64,000 nt of DNA from Pantoea rodasii (lineage in GTDB: Bacteria; Pseudomonadota; Gammaproteobacteria; Enterobacterales; Enterobacteriaceae), in assembly GCF_002095465.1 (NCBI RefSeq), contig NZ_MLFP01000007.1, positions 62,001 to 126,000 on the forward strand, read 5' to 3'. The notes beneath the pieces were generated by a model that worked only from the letters and a program-made list of their open reading frames with translations, ran no database searches and was not told the origin of the DNA. The translations under genes and the position numbers were made by a program. Shown piece by piece: positions 35,056 to 46,127 of this stretch. Position 1 is the stretch's first letter; every line of letters begins with the position of its first letter.

Positions 35056-35556
35056 GTGATCGGGATTTTCTCACGCTGGCGACAATTAGGCAGACGCTAC
35101 TTCTGGCCTCATCTCTTATTAGGGATGGTGGCGGCCAGTTTGGGCCTGCCTGCCTGTGCGCAAAGCGCGGAGTCCACAGCGACAGACTTGCCCATCAGCA
35201 GCCTGTTTGTCGGCAATGTTGTTCATTTCGATCACCTGATCCGTCTGCAGGAAAGTGCGCGTCGACCAAATTTTAATGTCGATTACTGGCATCAACATGC
35301 CATACGCACCGTTATCCGCCATCTTTCCTTTAGCATGACGCCTCCTGCTGATACCGAGGCCAATCAGGCTGAGCCGCTGGCGGCGCAAAAGCTGGCGTTA
35401 ATTGATTCGCTGCAGGCGCTACTGACTTCGCCTGCACAACCCGCTATTGCACTTGAGTCGCAGGAAACGCTGCGCCATCGTGAACCTCAAATCCAGACTT
35501 CTGCTGACTGGCAGGCTGCTATCCATGGCATCCGCGCTGGGCCTCGCAACGCTTAA
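35056..35556 (+). CDS. secM: secretion monitor SecM with divergent arrest motif
   Basis: Secreted regulatory peptide whose nascent chain stalls the ribosome and exposes the secA ribosome binding site when export is slow. I choose GTG 35056 (reading IGIFSRWRQLGRRYFWPH, preceded by GGACAGG), giving 166 residues; E. coli SecM has 170. The signal region RYFWPHLLLGMVAASLGLPA and the block DYWHQHAIRTVIRHLSF are conserved. The arrest segment ends ADWQAAIHGIRAGP, followed by only RNA. The tryptophan and GIRAGP are kept, but the phenylalanine five residues before the tryptophan and the isoleucine after it are both glutamine here. Confidence 0.88.
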   Translation: MIGIFSRWRQLGRRYFWPHLLLGMVAASLGLPACAQSAESTATDLPISSLFVGNVVHFDHLIRLQESARRPNFNVDYWHQHAIRTVIRHLSFSMTPPADTEANQAEPLAAQKLALIDSLQALLTSPAQPAIALESQETLRHREPQIQTSADWQAAIHGIRAGPRNA

Positions 35557-35630
35557 CAGCTCATTTTTCCCACATCTTGTTTTAGATTTTCCAGACCGTG
35601 TAATGACGGCTGAATTGAGAAAAATTTATC

Positions 35631-38336
35631 ATGTTGATCAAATTGTTAACTAAAGTCTTTGGCAGCAGCAACGATCGTACTCTGCGCCGCATGCGTAAAA
35701 TTGTCGATGTCATCAATAAAATGGAGCCTGATTTCGTCAAGCTCTCCGATGATGAACTGAAGGCCAAGACCGATCTGTTCCGTGAGCGCCTGAAGAAAGG
35801 TGAGAGCCTTGAAAGCCTGATTCCTGAAGCCTTTGCCACCGTGCGTGAAGCCAGTAAGCGTGTCTTCGGCATGCGTCACTTCGATGTGCAGCTGATTGGC
35901 GGCATGGTATTGAACGAACGTTGCATCGCTGAGATGCGCACGGGTGAAGGTAAAACCTTAACCGCAACGTTGCCGGCGTATTTGAACGCATTGAGCGGCA
36001 AAGGGGTTCACGTGGTCACGGTGAACGACTATCTGGCCCAGCGTGATGCTGAAAACAACCGCGCGTTGTTTGAATTCCTTGGTCTGTCTATCGGCATTAA
36101 CCTGCCAAACATGCCGTCGGTGGCTAAACGCGCTGCTTATGCTGCTGATATCACCTATGGCACAAACAACGAATACGGCTTCGACTACCTGCGCGACAAC
36201 ATGGCCTTTAGCCCGGAAGAGCGTGTACAGCGTAAGCTGCACTACGCGCTGGTGGATGAGGTGGACTCCATTCTGATCGATGAAGCGCGTACACCGCTGA
36301 TCATCTCCGGTCCAGCTGAAGACAGCTCTGATATGTACACCAAGGTGAATAAAATCATTCCTCACCTGGTACGCCAGGAAAAGGAAGATTCAGAAACCTT
36401 CCAGGGTGAAGGCGACTTCTGGGTGGATGAGAAATCACGCCAGGCTCACATGAGCGAGCGCGGCCTGGTGAAAGTCGAAGAGCTGCTGGTGAGCCAGAGC
36501 ATTATGGATGAGGGCGAATCACTCTACTCGCCGACCAACATCATGCTGATGCACCATGTCACTGCGGCGCTGCGTGCTCATGCACTGTTCACCCGTGACG
36601 TCGATTACATCGTCAAAGACGGCGAAGTGGTCATCGTCGATGAACACACCGGCCGTACCATGCAGGGCCGTCGCTGGTCTGATGGTCTGCATCAGGCGAT
36701 TGAAGCCAAAGAAGGCGTGGAAATCCAGAACGAGAACCAGACGCTGGCGTCCATTACCTTCCAGAACTACTTCCGTATCTACGAAAAACTGGCCGGTATG
36801 ACCGGTACTGCCGATACCGAAGCGTTTGAATTTAGCTCGATCTACAAACTCGATACCATCGTGGTGCCCACCAACCGTCCGATGGTGCGTAAAGACATGG
36901 CCGATCTGGTCTACATGACCGAGAAAGAGAAGATCGACGCGATTATCGAAGACATTCGTGTCTGTACTGCCAACGGCCAGCCGGTGTTGGTGGGTACGAT
37001 TTCGATTGAAAAATCAGAAGTGGTCTCTAACGAACTCACGCGCGCCGGTATCAAACACAGCGTACTGAACGCCAAGTTCCACGCCAGCGAAGCAGATATC
37101 GTGGCGCAAGCGGGTCAACCTGCTGCCGTCACCATCGCCACCAATATGGCGGGTCGTGGTACCGATATTGTGTTGGGTGGTAGCTGGCAGGCCGAAGTGG
37201 CGGCGCTGGAAGCCCCAACTGAAGAGCAGGTTCAGGCGATCAAAGAAGCCTGGAAACTGCGTCATGATGCGGTACTGGCATCGGGCGGTCTGCATATTAT
37301 CGGTACTGAACGCCATGAATCGCGTCGTATCGATAACCAGTTGCGTGGCCGTGCGGGTCGTCAGGGTGATGCCGGTTCATCCCGCTTCTACCTGTCTATG
37401 GAAGATGCGCTGATGCGTATTTTCGCTTCAGACCGTGTGTCTAACATGATGCGTAAACTGGGTATGAAGCCAGGCGAGGCGATTGAGCACCCATGGGTGA
37501 CCAAAGCGATTGCCAACGCACAGCGTAAAGTTGAAAGCCGTAACTTCGATATCCGTAAGCAACTGCTGGAATACGATGACGTCGCCAACGATCAGCGTCG
37601 TGCCATCTACAGCCAGCGTAATGAGCTGCTGGACGTGTCTGATGTGTCTGAAACCATCAACAGCATCCGTGAAGATGTGTTCAAGTCCACCATCGATACT
37701 TACATTCCGCCGCAGTCGCTGGAAGAAATGTGGGATATTCCAGGTCTGGAAGAACGTCTGCGTAACGATTTCGACCTTGATCTGCCAATCACTGATTGGC
37801 TGGATAAAGAGCCGGATCTGCATGAAGAAACGCTACGTGAACGTATCATGACCCGCGCGCATGAAAATTATGCGACGAAAGAAGAAGTGGTTGGCGCTGA
37901 AATGATGCGTAACTTCGAAAAAGGCGTCATGCTGCAGACACTCGATTCTCTGTGGAAAGAGCATCTGGCGGCAATGGATTATCTGCGTCAGGGCATCCAT
38001 CTGCGTGGTTATGCGCAGAAAGATCCGAAGCAGGAATACAAGCGCGAGTCCTTCTCAATGTTCGCTGCGATGCTGGAGTCACTCAAGTATGAAGTGATCA
38101 GCACCCTCGCCAAAGTGCAGGTGCGCATGCCGGAAGAAGTGGAAGCGATGGAACAGCAACGCCGTGAAGAGGCAGAGCGCCTGGCACAACAGCAACAGCT
38201 GAGCCACGTTGATGATGAAACCGCTGCTGCCGCCGCGATGGCTGAACAGGGCGGGGAGCGCAAAGTGGGACGTAACGATCTGTGCCCATGCGGTTCCGGT
38301 AAGAAATACAAACAGTGTCACGGCCGTCTGGCCTGA
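35631..38336 (+). CDS. secA: preprotein translocase ATPase SecA
   Basis: Motor ATPase of the Sec translocon. 901 residues starting [18 protein letters not shown]. Walker [21 protein letters not shown] near residue 102-121, DEAD-like [20 protein letters not shown], the preprotein cross-linking domain, the second nucleotide fold with [14 protein letters not shown], and the C-terminal zinc finger with [14 protein letters not shown] that binds SecB. It lies 74 bases after secM, and the SecM mechanism is expected to control its translation. Confidence 0.98.
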   Translation: MLIKLLTKVFGSSNDRTLRRMRKIVDVINKMEPDFVKLSDDELKAKTDLFRERLKKGESLESLIPEAFATVREASKRVFGMRHFDVQLIGGMVLNERCIAEMRTGEGKTLTATLPAYLNALSGKGVHVVTVNDYLAQRDAENNRALFEFLGLSIGINLPNMPSVAKRAAYAADITYGTNNEYGFDYLRDNMAFSPEERVQRKLHYALVDEVDSILIDEARTPLIISGPAEDSSDMYTKVNKIIPHLVRQEKEDSETFQGEGDFWVDEKSRQAHMSERGLVKVEELLVSQSIMDEGESLYSPTNIMLMHHVTAALRAHALFTRDVDYIVKDGEVVIVDEHTGRTMQGRRWSDGLHQAIEAKEGVEIQNENQTLASITFQNYFRIYEKLAGMTGTADTEAFEFSSIYKLDTIVVPTNRPMVRKDMADLVYMTEKEKIDAIIEDIRVCTANGQPVLVGTISIEKSEVVSNELTRAGIKHSVLNAKFHASEADIVAQAGQPAAVTIATNMAGRGTDIVLGGSWQAEVAALEAPTEEQVQAIKEAWKLRHDAVLASGGLHIIGTERHESRRIDNQLRGRAGRQGDAGSSRFYLSMEDALMRIFASDRVSNMMRKLGMKPGEAIEHPWVTKAIANAQRKVESRNFDIRKQLLEYDDVANDQRRAIYSQRNELLDVSDVSETINSIREDVFKSTIDTYIPPQSLEEMWDIPGLEERLRNDFDLDLPITDWLDKEPDLHEETLRERIMTRAHENYATKEEVVGAEMMRNFEKGVMLQTLDSLWKEHLAAMDYLRQGIHLRGYAQKDPKQEYKRESFSMFAAMLESLKYEVISTLAKVQVRMPEEVEAMEQQRREEAERLAQQQQLSHVDDETAAAAAMAEQGGERKVGRNDLCPCGSGKKYKQCHGRLA

Positions 38337-38341
38337 TCATC

Positions 38342-38365
38342 AAGGAGCCTTCGGGCTCCTTTTTC
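38342..38365 (+). terminator. terminator after secA
   Basis: AAGGAGCC-TTCG-GGCTCCTT with a stable UUCG tetraloop followed by a T-run to 38365, six bases after the secA stop. Confidence 0.92.
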
Positions 38366-38446
38366 TTTTGGCAGTCGCCGGTGATTAACATTGGTTAACA
38401 GCTGCATTACTATCAGCGCTCATTATTTAAAAGCGGAATCCAGCTT

Positions 38447-38842
38447 ATGAAACACCTGCAAGTCGCGGTGGGCATCATTCGCAATGCCAGTCGCCAGATC
38501 TTTCTTGCCCAGCGAGCGGCAAGCTCCTACATGGCTAACAAATGGGAATTTCCTGGCGGAAAAATTGAACAAGATGAAACCGCTGAACAAGCGCTCAAGC
38601 GTGAGTTAATGGAAGAAACTGGTATCGAAGTAACGGCGGCGAAAGCGATTGGCCAGGCGGACCATAGCTATGACGATCTGCGCGTCACATTGCATTTCTT
38701 CCTGGTTGAAGAGTGGAACGGTGAGCCGTATGGCCGCGAAGGGCAACCACAGCGTTGGGTGGAACAACGCGATCTGGTCGCGGATGAGTTTCCTCCGGCC
38801 AACCATCCGTTGATTGCCCAATTGGTAGCCGACGAGATTTAA
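38447..38842 (+). CDS. mutT: 8-oxo-dGTP diphosphatase MutT
   Basis: Nudix hydrolase that cleanses 8-oxo-dGTP from the nucleotide pool. 131 residues. The full Nudix box lies at about 37-59 (GGKIEQDETAEQALKRELME followed by ETG), with all catalytic glutamates. Substrate-pocket residues around WEFPGGK are conserved. It is located just after secA, as in E. coli, but behind that gene's terminator. Confidence 0.97.
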   Translation: MKHLQVAVGIIRNASRQIFLAQRAASSYMANKWEFPGGKIEQDETAEQALKRELMEETGIEVTAAKAIGQADHSYDDLRVTLHFFLVEEWNGEPYGREGQPQRWVEQRDLVADEFPPANHPLIAQLVADEI

Positions 38843-38845
38843 GCG

Positions 38846-38863
38846 AAGGGGCGTAAGCCCCTT
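38846..38863. terminator. hairpin between convergent mutT and yacG
   Basis: AAGGGGC-GTAA-GCCCCTT, a perfect 7-bp stem three bases after the mutT stop. T-tracts are poor on both strands. Confidence 0.55.
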
Positions 38864-38868
38864 ACATC

Positions 38869-39066
38869 TTAATGCTGCTCTTCACTCCAGTCGTCACTGT
38901 CGTTATGATCGCTGTCACTGGGAATGCGTTTCTCTTCAGCGGCCCACTCGCCCAGATCGATCAGCTGGCAACGCTTACTGCAAAACGGGCGCCACGGACT
39001 CAGTTCATCCCACATCACGTCTTTACCGCAGTTGGGGCAAGACACGGTCATCATCTCTTCTTGCAT
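38869..39066 (-). CDS. yacG: DNA gyrase inhibitor YacG
   Basis: Small zinc-binding protein that inhibits DNA gyrase by binding GyrB. I start at ATG 39066 ([15 protein letters not shown]), which gives 65 residues, the E. coli length; the ATG six codons upstream is less well supported. Zinc ligands are CPNCGK and [25 protein letters not shown] is the family hallmark and the tail is acidic. It is on the reverse strand with zapD and coaE, after mutT, as in E. coli. Confidence 0.94.
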   Translation of the reverse strand: MQEEMMTVSCPNCGKDVMWDELSPWRPFCSKRCQLIDLGEWAAEEKRIPSDSDHNDSDDWSEEQH

Positions 39067-39074
39067 AACATCCT

Positions 39075-39818
39075 CTAACAACACGCTAATTCAAAATCTA
39101 ATCGGGCTGGTACTTCACCGCGTTCGCTATCAAGGGGAAGGAAGCGAATGGCATAACGACTTTTATGGCCGGAAACCTGCGGGTAAAGTGCATCCTCCAG
39201 CGTTAGCTGCAGGCGCAGTAAATCAGAGCCTTCGGCATTATCCTGGTAGAAGCCATTGAGGCTGGTTTGATGGCGAAACACGCCTGACTGACGCACCAAA
39301 TCAAGGATCATCGTCAGGCTATTGCGCAGCGCATTCAGCGATTCCAGCCAGCCGTTAACCTGTGTATCCCGCATTGACTGCTGCTGGTGCAACCAGATGT
39401 GCAGGCTCGGCAGATCGAAACTGCAGCAACCACCAGGAATGCTCAAACGCTGGCGCACCAATGCAACCAGACGGTCTTCGCGTAACTGCTGGCCCATGCG
39501 CGGCACTGCATTCAGCTCGCTGGATTGCTGCTTCAATCGGTCACGCAGGCTGCTGACCGTTTGCTCGTCGACACCGGGCACATCAAGCCAGGCACGCAGT
39601 TTCTGCTGCTGACGCTCCAGTTCTTTCAACAACTCGGTGCGCATATCACCGCGCTCAAAAATATCCAACAGATCGGCAATGATGCGAAACACACCCAGGG
39701 CAGAGACGGAGCTTACGACGGGCACGGTCTCATGCAGTTGGTTGAGTAAAAACTCCACGCGCAGCCAGGTGCGCATCTTCTCATTCAGCGGATGTTCAAA
39801 TAGAACGACTGTACTCAT
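39075..39818 (-). CDS. zapD: cell division factor ZapD
   Basis: Cytoplasmic protein that bundles FtsZ filaments by binding its C-terminal tail. Start [20 protein letters not shown] at 39818 gives 247 residues as in E. coli; the longer open frame upstream runs into coaE and is not conserved. Conserved blocks are [39 protein letters not shown] and [17 protein letters not shown]. It lies four bases after coaE. Confidence 0.96.
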   Translation of the reverse strand: MSTVVLFEHPLNEKMRTWLRVEFLLNQLHETVPVVSSVSALGVFRIIADLLDIFERGDMRTELLKELERQQQKLRAWLDVPGVDEQTVSSLRDRLKQQSSELNAVPRMGQQLREDRLVALVRQRLSIPGGCCSFDLPSLHIWLHQQQSMRDTQVNGWLESLNALRNSLTMILDLVRQSGVFRHQTSLNGFYQDNAEGSDLLRLQLTLEDALYPQVSGHKSRYAIRFLPLDSERGEVPARLDFELACC

Positions 39819-39822
39819 GATG

Positions 39823-40431
39823 TTAATCCTGTCCGGTTGCTGCCAGGCGTAAGTAGCGCTGGTGAAGTTCAGCAACGCGCGGTAGCGCCTGCTCGGGCGA
39901 ACCGCTGTTATCGATGATGTCATCCGCACAGGCTAAGCGCTGTTCGCGGCTGGCCTGTGCGGCAAGAATTTTTTTTGCCTGGCTTAAACTAATGCCATCA
40001 CGTTGCTGGGTACGCTGCAACTGTGTCGCTTCATCCACGTCGATCACCAAAACCCGATCGGCCTGACGCTGTAACCCGTTTTCCACCAATAGCGGCACAA
40101 CCCATAAAACGTAGGGTGAAGATGCCAGTAATTTTAGCTGCTGTGTACGCGCATTGATAAGGGGATGAAGCAACTGATTTAGCCAGTTTTTCTCTTTAGG
40201 CTGCTGGAAAATAATTTCCCGCAGCCGCGCACGATACAGTGCCCCTTCTGCGGTGAGGATCGACTCGCCATGGCGTTTCACAATCGCCTGTAGGGCGGGC
40301 GTGCCCGGTTCAACCACTTCTCGAGCTATCACATCGGCGTCAATGATATCAACGCCTAACGCTGCGAAAGCGTTGGCAATGGTGCTTTTACCACTGCCAA
40401 TTCCTCCGGTGAGCGCAACGGTAAATGGCAT
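39823..40431 (-). CDS. coaE: dephospho-CoA kinase
   Basis: Last step of coenzyme A synthesis, phosphorylating the 3' hydroxyl of dephospho-CoA. 202 residues with P-loop [11 protein letters not shown] (about 7-17), then [16 protein letters not shown] (substrate site) and the LID-like region with [20 protein letters not shown]. First gene of coaE-zapD-yacG. Confidence 0.96.
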   Translation of the reverse strand: MPFTVALTGGIGSGKSTIANAFAALGVDIIDADVIAREVVEPGTPALQAIVKRHGESILTAEGALYRARLREIIFQQPKEKNWLNQLLHPLINARTQQLKLLASSPYVLWVVPLLVENGLQRQADRVLVIDVDEATQLQRTQQRDGISLSQAKKILAAQASREQRLACADDIIDNSGSPEQALPRVAELHQRYLRLAATGQD

Positions 40432-40650
40432 AGCGTTCTCTCAACATTGTCTTGATTGGGCGACCATCAGCCGCAATAAGATGAGAGCATGATCACAATC
40501 AATTTTCTCAGCTAAATTTAAGGGATTGTAGCCTAAATAAAGTGAAATTCGCAGTCTTGTCGCGGAACGAATGGCGCGTATGATAATGACACTGGAGCCG
40601 TGAGCGCTACCCGAACTGTGGTTCGACGTCACTAACCAGGACATTCAGCT

Positions 40651-41691
40651 ATGCGTATTGAAGAAGATTTAAAACTGGGCTTTAAAGATGTTTTGATCCG
40701 CCCCAAACGCTCCACCCTCAAAAGCCGTTCTGAGGTTGAACTGGAACGCACCTACACCTTCAAGCATTCCGGCTTAAGCTGGAGCGGTGTGCCGCTGATC
40801 GCGGCCAACATGGACACCGTTGGCACATTCACCATGGCCGAAGCATTAGCCGGCTTCAATGTATTGACCGCGGTGCACAAGCATTACAGCGTGGCAGACT
40901 GGCAGGCGTTTATCCAGCGCGTGCCGGTAAAGGTGCTCAGTCATGTAATGGTGTCATCTGGCACCTCAGAAGCCGATTTCAGCAAGCTCACCTCAATTTT
41001 TGCATTATCACCACAGCTGAACTTCATCTGCATTGATGTCGCCAACGGCTACTCGGAACATTTCGTGGAATTCCTGCAGCGCGCCCGTGAAGCATTTCCC
41101 GGCAAAACCATCTGCGCGGGCAACGTAGTGACGGGTGAAATGGTGGAAGAATTAATTCTCTCCGGCGCGGATATCGTCAAAGTGGGCATTGGCCCCGGTT
41201 CGGTCTGCACCACGCGCGTGAAGACGGGGGTTGGTTATCCGCAGTTATCGGCTGTGATTGAATGCGCCGATGCCGCGCACGGCCTCGGTGGCCAAATCGT
41301 GAGTGACGGTGGCTGTTCGGTGCCGGGGGATATTGCTAAAGCGTTCGGCGGCGGTGCAGATTTTGTCATGCTCGGCGGCATGCTGGCTGCGCACGATGAG
41401 TGCGAGGGGACGATTGTTGAAGAGCAGGGCGAGCAGTTTATGCTGTTCTATGGCATGAGTTCAGAATCCGCAATGAAACGCCATGTCGGCGGTGTTGCCC
41501 AGTATCGTGCTGCAGAAGGTAAAACCGTGCGTCTGCCGCTGCGTGGCCCGGTCGAGGATACCGTTAAGGATATTCTCGGCGGACTGCGTTCTGCCTGCAC
41601 TTACGTCGGTGCCGAGCGTCTTAAAGAACTGACAAAACGCACTACGTTCATTCGTGTGGCGGAACAGGAAAATCGGGTATTCACGCGCTGA
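40651..41691 (+). CDS. guaC: GMP reductase
   Basis: NADPH-dependent conversion of GMP to IMP and ammonia in purine salvage. 346 residues. Catalytic loop [17 protein letters not shown] with the active cysteine (about 186), the phosphate-binding [11 protein letters not shown] and FVMLGGMLA. The C terminus ends ENRVFTR. The TGA stop (41689-41691) is also the first three bases of the heptanucleotide array that follows, and E. coli GuaC is one residue longer, so the very end may have been altered by the array. Confidence 0.96.
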   Translation: MRIEEDLKLGFKDVLIRPKRSTLKSRSEVELERTYTFKHSGLSWSGVPLIAANMDTVGTFTMAEALAGFNVLTAVHKHYSVADWQAFIQRVPVKVLSHVMVSSGTSEADFSKLTSIFALSPQLNFICIDVANGYSEHFVEFLQRAREAFPGKTICAGNVVTGEMVEELILSGADIVKVGIGPGSVCTTRVKTGVGYPQLSAVIECADAAHGLGGQIVSDGGCSVPGDIAKAFGGGADFVMLGGMLAAHDECEGTIVEEQGEQFMLFYGMSSESAMKRHVGGVAQYRAAEGKTVRLPLRGPVEDTVKDILGGLRSACTYVGAERLKELTKRTTFIRVAEQENRVFTR

Positions 41692-41821
41692 TGACTGATG
41701 ACTGATGACTGATGGCTGATGACTGATGACTGATGACTGATGGCTGATGGCTGATGACTGATGACTGATGACTGATGACTGATGACTGATGACTGATGAC
41801 TGATGACTGATGACTGATGAC
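41689..41821. repeat. 19-copy 7-bp tandem repeat TGATGAC/TGATGGC
   Basis: Nineteen perfect or near-perfect heptamers in register from 41689 to 41821. Units 4, 8 and 9 are TGATGGC; the rest are TGATGAC. A decayed twentieth copy TAATAAC follows (41822-41828). The guaC stop codon is the start of unit 1. On the plus strand every frame meets TGA within 21 bases; on the minus strand no frame has a stop. Copy number could be affected by the same sequencing errors seen elsewhere. Confidence 0.95.
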
Positions 41822-41827
41822 TAATAA

Positions 41828-41850
41828 CAGGTGCGCATCACGCGCACCTG
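41828..41850. terminator. hairpin between the repeat array and hofC
   Basis: Perfect 9-bp stem CAGGTGCGC / GCGCACCTG with loop ATCAC, abutting the hofC stop. There is no U-tract on either strand, so it may act as a 3' stabiliser or weak terminator. Confidence 0.55.
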
Positions 41851-43050
41851 TCAACGAATCGCATCGCCTAAGCCAAATACCGGCAGGTACATCGCGATCA
41901 CTAACGTCCCGACAATACCCCCAATCACCACCATCATTAAAGGCTCCAGCGAAGCTGCCAGTGCATCGGCACGCATCAATGTTTGTGCTTCATGCCACTC
42001 CGCCAAACGTGCCAGCATCACATCCAGCGCCCCTGCTTCTTCACCGACTCGAATCAGCTGTGCGCACAGTGGCGTGAAAAGCGCGTGATGCTGTAAGGCC
42101 TGATGGAGTGGCGCACCGGCGGCGATATGTTTCTGCAGCGCCATAACCGCCTCACGCCACAATGGTGATGCCAGAGTGACTTCAACCGCCTGCAAACTTT
42201 GCAGCAAGGTGAGCCCGGCTTGCTGTGTTAATTGCAGAATGGCGTAGATCTGGCTGAGCTGGCCGCCGCGCCACAGCGTGGCGAGTAACGGCAGGCGCAA
42301 TAGCCACTGATGTACGCGTTTTTGCCAGCCGACGGAGCGACAGTAAAGCCATCGCCCGCCCAGCACGACGCACGCCATCAATATCATGAGTGGTAGCGCC
42401 GCCTGCTGTAAAAATGCTGACAGACTCATCACCGCTGCGGTGAAGGCAGGAAGCGGCGCATCAAAGCTGGCATACACCGCGACAAACTCGGGCAGTACAA
42501 ACAGCAGCATGCCTGCACTTACTGCCAACGCGACCAGCAGGATAAAGAAGGGATAACGCAACGCTTTGACGACTTTCTGCCGCAGATGTTGTTGCTTGCT
42601 TTGCTGTAACGCTAGCTGGCGACAGCATTCATCAAGCTGACCGGTAAGTTCACCCACTTCCATCAATGCCGGAAACAGCGGAGGGAAGATATGTGGCCAG
42701 GCGCGGAGCGCAGATGAAAATGCCTCTCCGGCCATCACCCGGCGTTGCAATTCTTCGAGTAACACTCGCCAGCCTGCGTGTGGATGACCTTCAGCCAGCA
42801 ACGTCAGACTCTCCGCCAGCGGCAGTCCGGCTTTCAACAAGGTGGAAAGCTGTCGCACCAGGTCGATCTTTTGCTGCCACTTCCAGTCCCGGTTGCGCCA
42901 GCATTTTCCCTGCTGCCAACTGACCGGCAGCATACCTCGATCCGAAAGCTGAGCGAGCAATACATCCTGGCTGGCAACCAATGAGTTCCCCTCCAGCAAC
43001 GCGCCCAGCGTGTCCAGTGCTTGCCAGCGAAACAGGTAGAGATTAGCCAT
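41851..43050 (-). CDS. hofC: type IV pilus inner-membrane platform protein HofC (PilC/GspF family)
   Basis: Polytopic platform protein of type IV pilus and type II secretion machines. 399 residues with two T2SSF domains (about 60-180 and 265-385) and three membrane segments, the last near VVIGGIVGTLVIAMYLPVF. Family blocks are LLKAGLPLAESLTLLAEG, PALMEVGELTGQLDECC and VGEEAGALDVMLARLAEW. The gene overlaps hofB by eight bases, giving the order ppdD-hofB-hofC on the reverse strand. Confidence 0.93.
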   Translation of the reverse strand: MANLYLFRWQALDTLGALLEGNSLVASQDVLLAQLSDRGMLPVSWQQGKCWRNRDWKWQQKIDLVRQLSTLLKAGLPLAESLTLLAEGHPHAGWRVLLEELQRRVMAGEAFSSALRAWPHIFPPLFPALMEVGELTGQLDECCRQLALQQSKQQHLRQKVVKALRYPFFILLVALAVSAGMLLFVLPEFVAVYASFDAPLPAFTAAVMSLSAFLQQAALPLMILMACVVLGGRWLYCRSVGWQKRVHQWLLRLPLLATLWRGGQLSQIYAILQLTQQAGLTLLQSLQAVEVTLASPLWREAVMALQKHIAAGAPLHQALQHHALFTPLCAQLIRVGEEAGALDVMLARLAEWHEAQTLMRADALAASLEPLMMVVIGGIVGTLVIAMYLPVFGLGDAIR

Positions 43051-44431
43051 CTCCTATACCCACAACACGTTGCACCTCCTCAAAAGAAGTATCGCCACGG
43101 CTCACGGCTTCGAGTCCGGCGGCGAGCAGGGTTTTCATTCCCCCTTCATTCGCCAGCGTAATGACATGCTCAAGTGGCATGTCGGCGGAAATCGCATTTT
43201 GCAGTTTATTGCTTATTGGAAGCACCTCAAACAGTGCGAGGCGGCCGTAATAGCCCGAGAAGCAGTGGTCACATCCTGGTGCTCGCCAGGTTTGTAAGGT
43301 GCCGGGCCAGATGTCGTGTGGCAAATGCGCGATAGCTTGGGCTGGCTGACGGCAATGAACGCACAGCCGTCTTACCAGACGCTGCGCGATCACCAGCTGT
43401 AAGGCAGGACCGAGCAAATAGCCCGGTATATCCATCTGGCGCAGTCGGGTGAGGGTTTCCGCCGTCGAATTGGTGTGTAACGTTGAGAGCACCAGATGCC
43501 CGGTTTGTGCCGCTTTGACGGCGATGCTGGCGGTTTCAGCATCGCGAATTTCGCCCACCATGATGACATCAGGATCTTGTCGCAGCAGAGCACGCAGTAC
43601 ACGATTAAAATCGAGCCCGCTTCGCGGCTGAATTTGCGTCTGGTTGATGCCGGCTAAAGGGATTTCAACCGGGTCTTCAACGCTGCACACATTTTTATCC
43701 GGTATGTTCAGCGCGCTCAATCCGCTGTAGAGCGTGAAGGTTTTACCGCTGCCGGTGGGGCCCGTTACCAGAATCAGCCCCTGAGGTTTCGCCAGGGCAT
43801 TTTTTAGCAGGCGCAGTTGAGCGAGCGGCATACCCAGTTTATCCAGCGAGATGGCGCTATTTTCACTTTGCAGTAGCCTTACCACGGCTTTTTCACCATG
43901 GCTGATCGGTAAGGTGGAGAGACGAAACGCAGCCTGATGCCCATCCATTTGCAGCGTAAACTGCCCATCCTGTGGCAAGCGACGTTCCGCGATATCCAGC
44001 CCACCCAGGATTTTCAGTCTCGCCAATATCGCCGTTGTGGGTGCCTCCGGTAAATGCGTCAATTTATGCAATACGCCATCAATACGCAGACGGACGCGTA
44101 GCCCATGATGTTGAGGTTCAAAATGCACGTCTGAGGCACGGCGTTGAATCGCCTGACGCAAAATCTGTTCAACCGCATTGATGGCCGATTCCGTGGTCGC
44201 AGGCTCTGGAGTCGCCGTCGTTTCATCAGACTGGTGCAGCAGTTGCTCCAGTCTGGCTGCGGGCCAGCACTCGACTTCGACTTGGCACTGACTGGCAAAT
44301 CGCAGGGCTTCCAGCAGCAGCGGATCGGGTGTCTCCGCTACGGCAACACGCAATGAAGTGGCATCATGCTGGAGCATGACGGCCTGATAGCGGGCGCACA
44401 GGTTTTGTAGTCCAGTGTTTGGCTGCTCCAT
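43043..44431 (-). CDS. hofB: type IV pilus assembly ATPase HofB (PilB/GspE family)
   Basis: Hexameric assembly ATPase. 462 residues: Walker A GPTGSGKT at 224-231, Asp box VCSVEDPVEIPLAGINQTQI, Walker B-type VIMVGEIRDAETA, and the His box TGHLVLSTLHTNS. A tetracysteine zinc motif is partly visible (RRLCVHC and PGCDHC), as in PilB/GspE. The N-terminal domain is shorter than that of PilB, as is usual for HofB. It starts on the last base of the ppdD stop. Confidence 0.94.
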   Translation of the reverse strand: MEQPNTGLQNLCARYQAVMLQHDATSLRVAVAETPDPLLLEALRFASQCQVEVECWPAARLEQLLHQSDETTATPEPATTESAINAVEQILRQAIQRRASDVHFEPQHHGLRVRLRIDGVLHKLTHLPEAPTTAILARLKILGGLDIAERRLPQDGQFTLQMDGHQAAFRLSTLPISHGEKAVVRLLQSENSAISLDKLGMPLAQLRLLKNALAKPQGLILVTGPTGSGKTFTLYSGLSALNIPDKNVCSVEDPVEIPLAGINQTQIQPRSGLDFNRVLRALLRQDPDVIMVGEIRDAETASIAVKAAQTGHLVLSTLHTNSTAETLTRLRQMDIPGYLLGPALQLVIAQRLVRRLCVHCRQPAQAIAHLPHDIWPGTLQTWRAPGCDHCFSGYYGRLALFEVLPISNKLQNAISADMPLEHVITLANEGGMKTLLAAGLEAVSRGDTSFEEVQRVVGIGDG

Positions 44432-44874
44432 TAACGGGTTTCCTTATCAGCGAAACGGAACTGTTCAAGGCAGCTGTCGCGCAAGCTGGTGCTGGTGCTG
44501 GTACAGCTGCGTTGCCAATCCAGCGTGCCTTCTGAGGTGTTCCAGACCGGTGTCATTTCTACACTCAACCCGGTAAGACTCTCCTGACCCGTTAAGGTGA
44601 TGGCGCCATTCACGACGCTTAGCGAGGCCACATAGCGTGAACCTTTGGCAGCAGGGATGCCGCCTGCACCTGCCTGGCACTGAGTGGGGCCACCACGTTC
44701 AATGGCGCAAAGTTCCACCGCGGTTTTATACGGCACCATGGTTTGCAGCATGTCGGTGAGTGCCGCGCGTTGCAGATAATTTTGATAACTGGGCAGGCCG
44801 ATGGCGCTCAGAATGGCCACGATGCCAATCACAATCATCAGTTCGATAAGGGTAAAACCCCGTTGTCTTTCCAT
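44431..44874 (-). CDS. ppdD: major prepilin PpdD (type IV pilin)
   Basis: Type IV major pilin, 147 residues. Short basic leader MERQRG, prepilin peptidase site before FTLIELMIVIGIVAILSAIG with the glutamate at mature position 5, then a hydrophobic alpha-1 helix and a globular head. Two cysteines near the C terminus (QRSCTSTST and DSCLEQ) likely form the D-region disulfide. Followed by hofB and hofC. Other pilus genes (gspO/pilD, hofMNOPQ) would have to be elsewhere in the genome. Confidence 0.94.
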   Translation of the reverse strand: MERQRGFTLIELMIVIGIVAILSAIGLPSYQNYLQRAALTDMLQTMVPYKTAVELCAIERGGPTQCQAGAGGIPAAKGSRYVASLSVVNGAITLTGQESLTGLSVEMTPVWNTSEGTLDWQRSCTSTSTSLRDSCLEQFRFADKETR

Positions 44875-45049
44875 AGTCAGGCTCCTTGTTGTGGAGCGGC
44901 TACGGTAAAAAACGGCGTCTTAAAGCGAAAGTCATTCAATTCAATGCTGGAAAGCAGGGCGCAACGAATCGCGGTGTTTGCAGGGCAGGTGGCAGGAAAC
45001 TGGAAGCGGGCACGCAAACCGCCGCGTGCATACGCGGCGGAAGGCGGGA

Positions 45050-45961
<912 letters not shown>

Positions 45962-46127
45962 CTAATCGGATTTTAGTGCGCTCACCTTAGCCTGAATTAT
46001 GGGCTATTGCCAGTCGTGGTAGATGAAATGTTTAGTATCCTTAACATCGATCCGCGTTCGCATTAAGTCACAAGCCGGTATAGTGAAACATGTTATTCTC
46101 AGGCTGATTTTGCTTAGGATTAAAGGC

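Noticed and set aside
41689..41828. CRISPR array
   Set aside because: The units are only seven bases with no spacers between them, and no cas genes are near. It is a simple tandem repeat.
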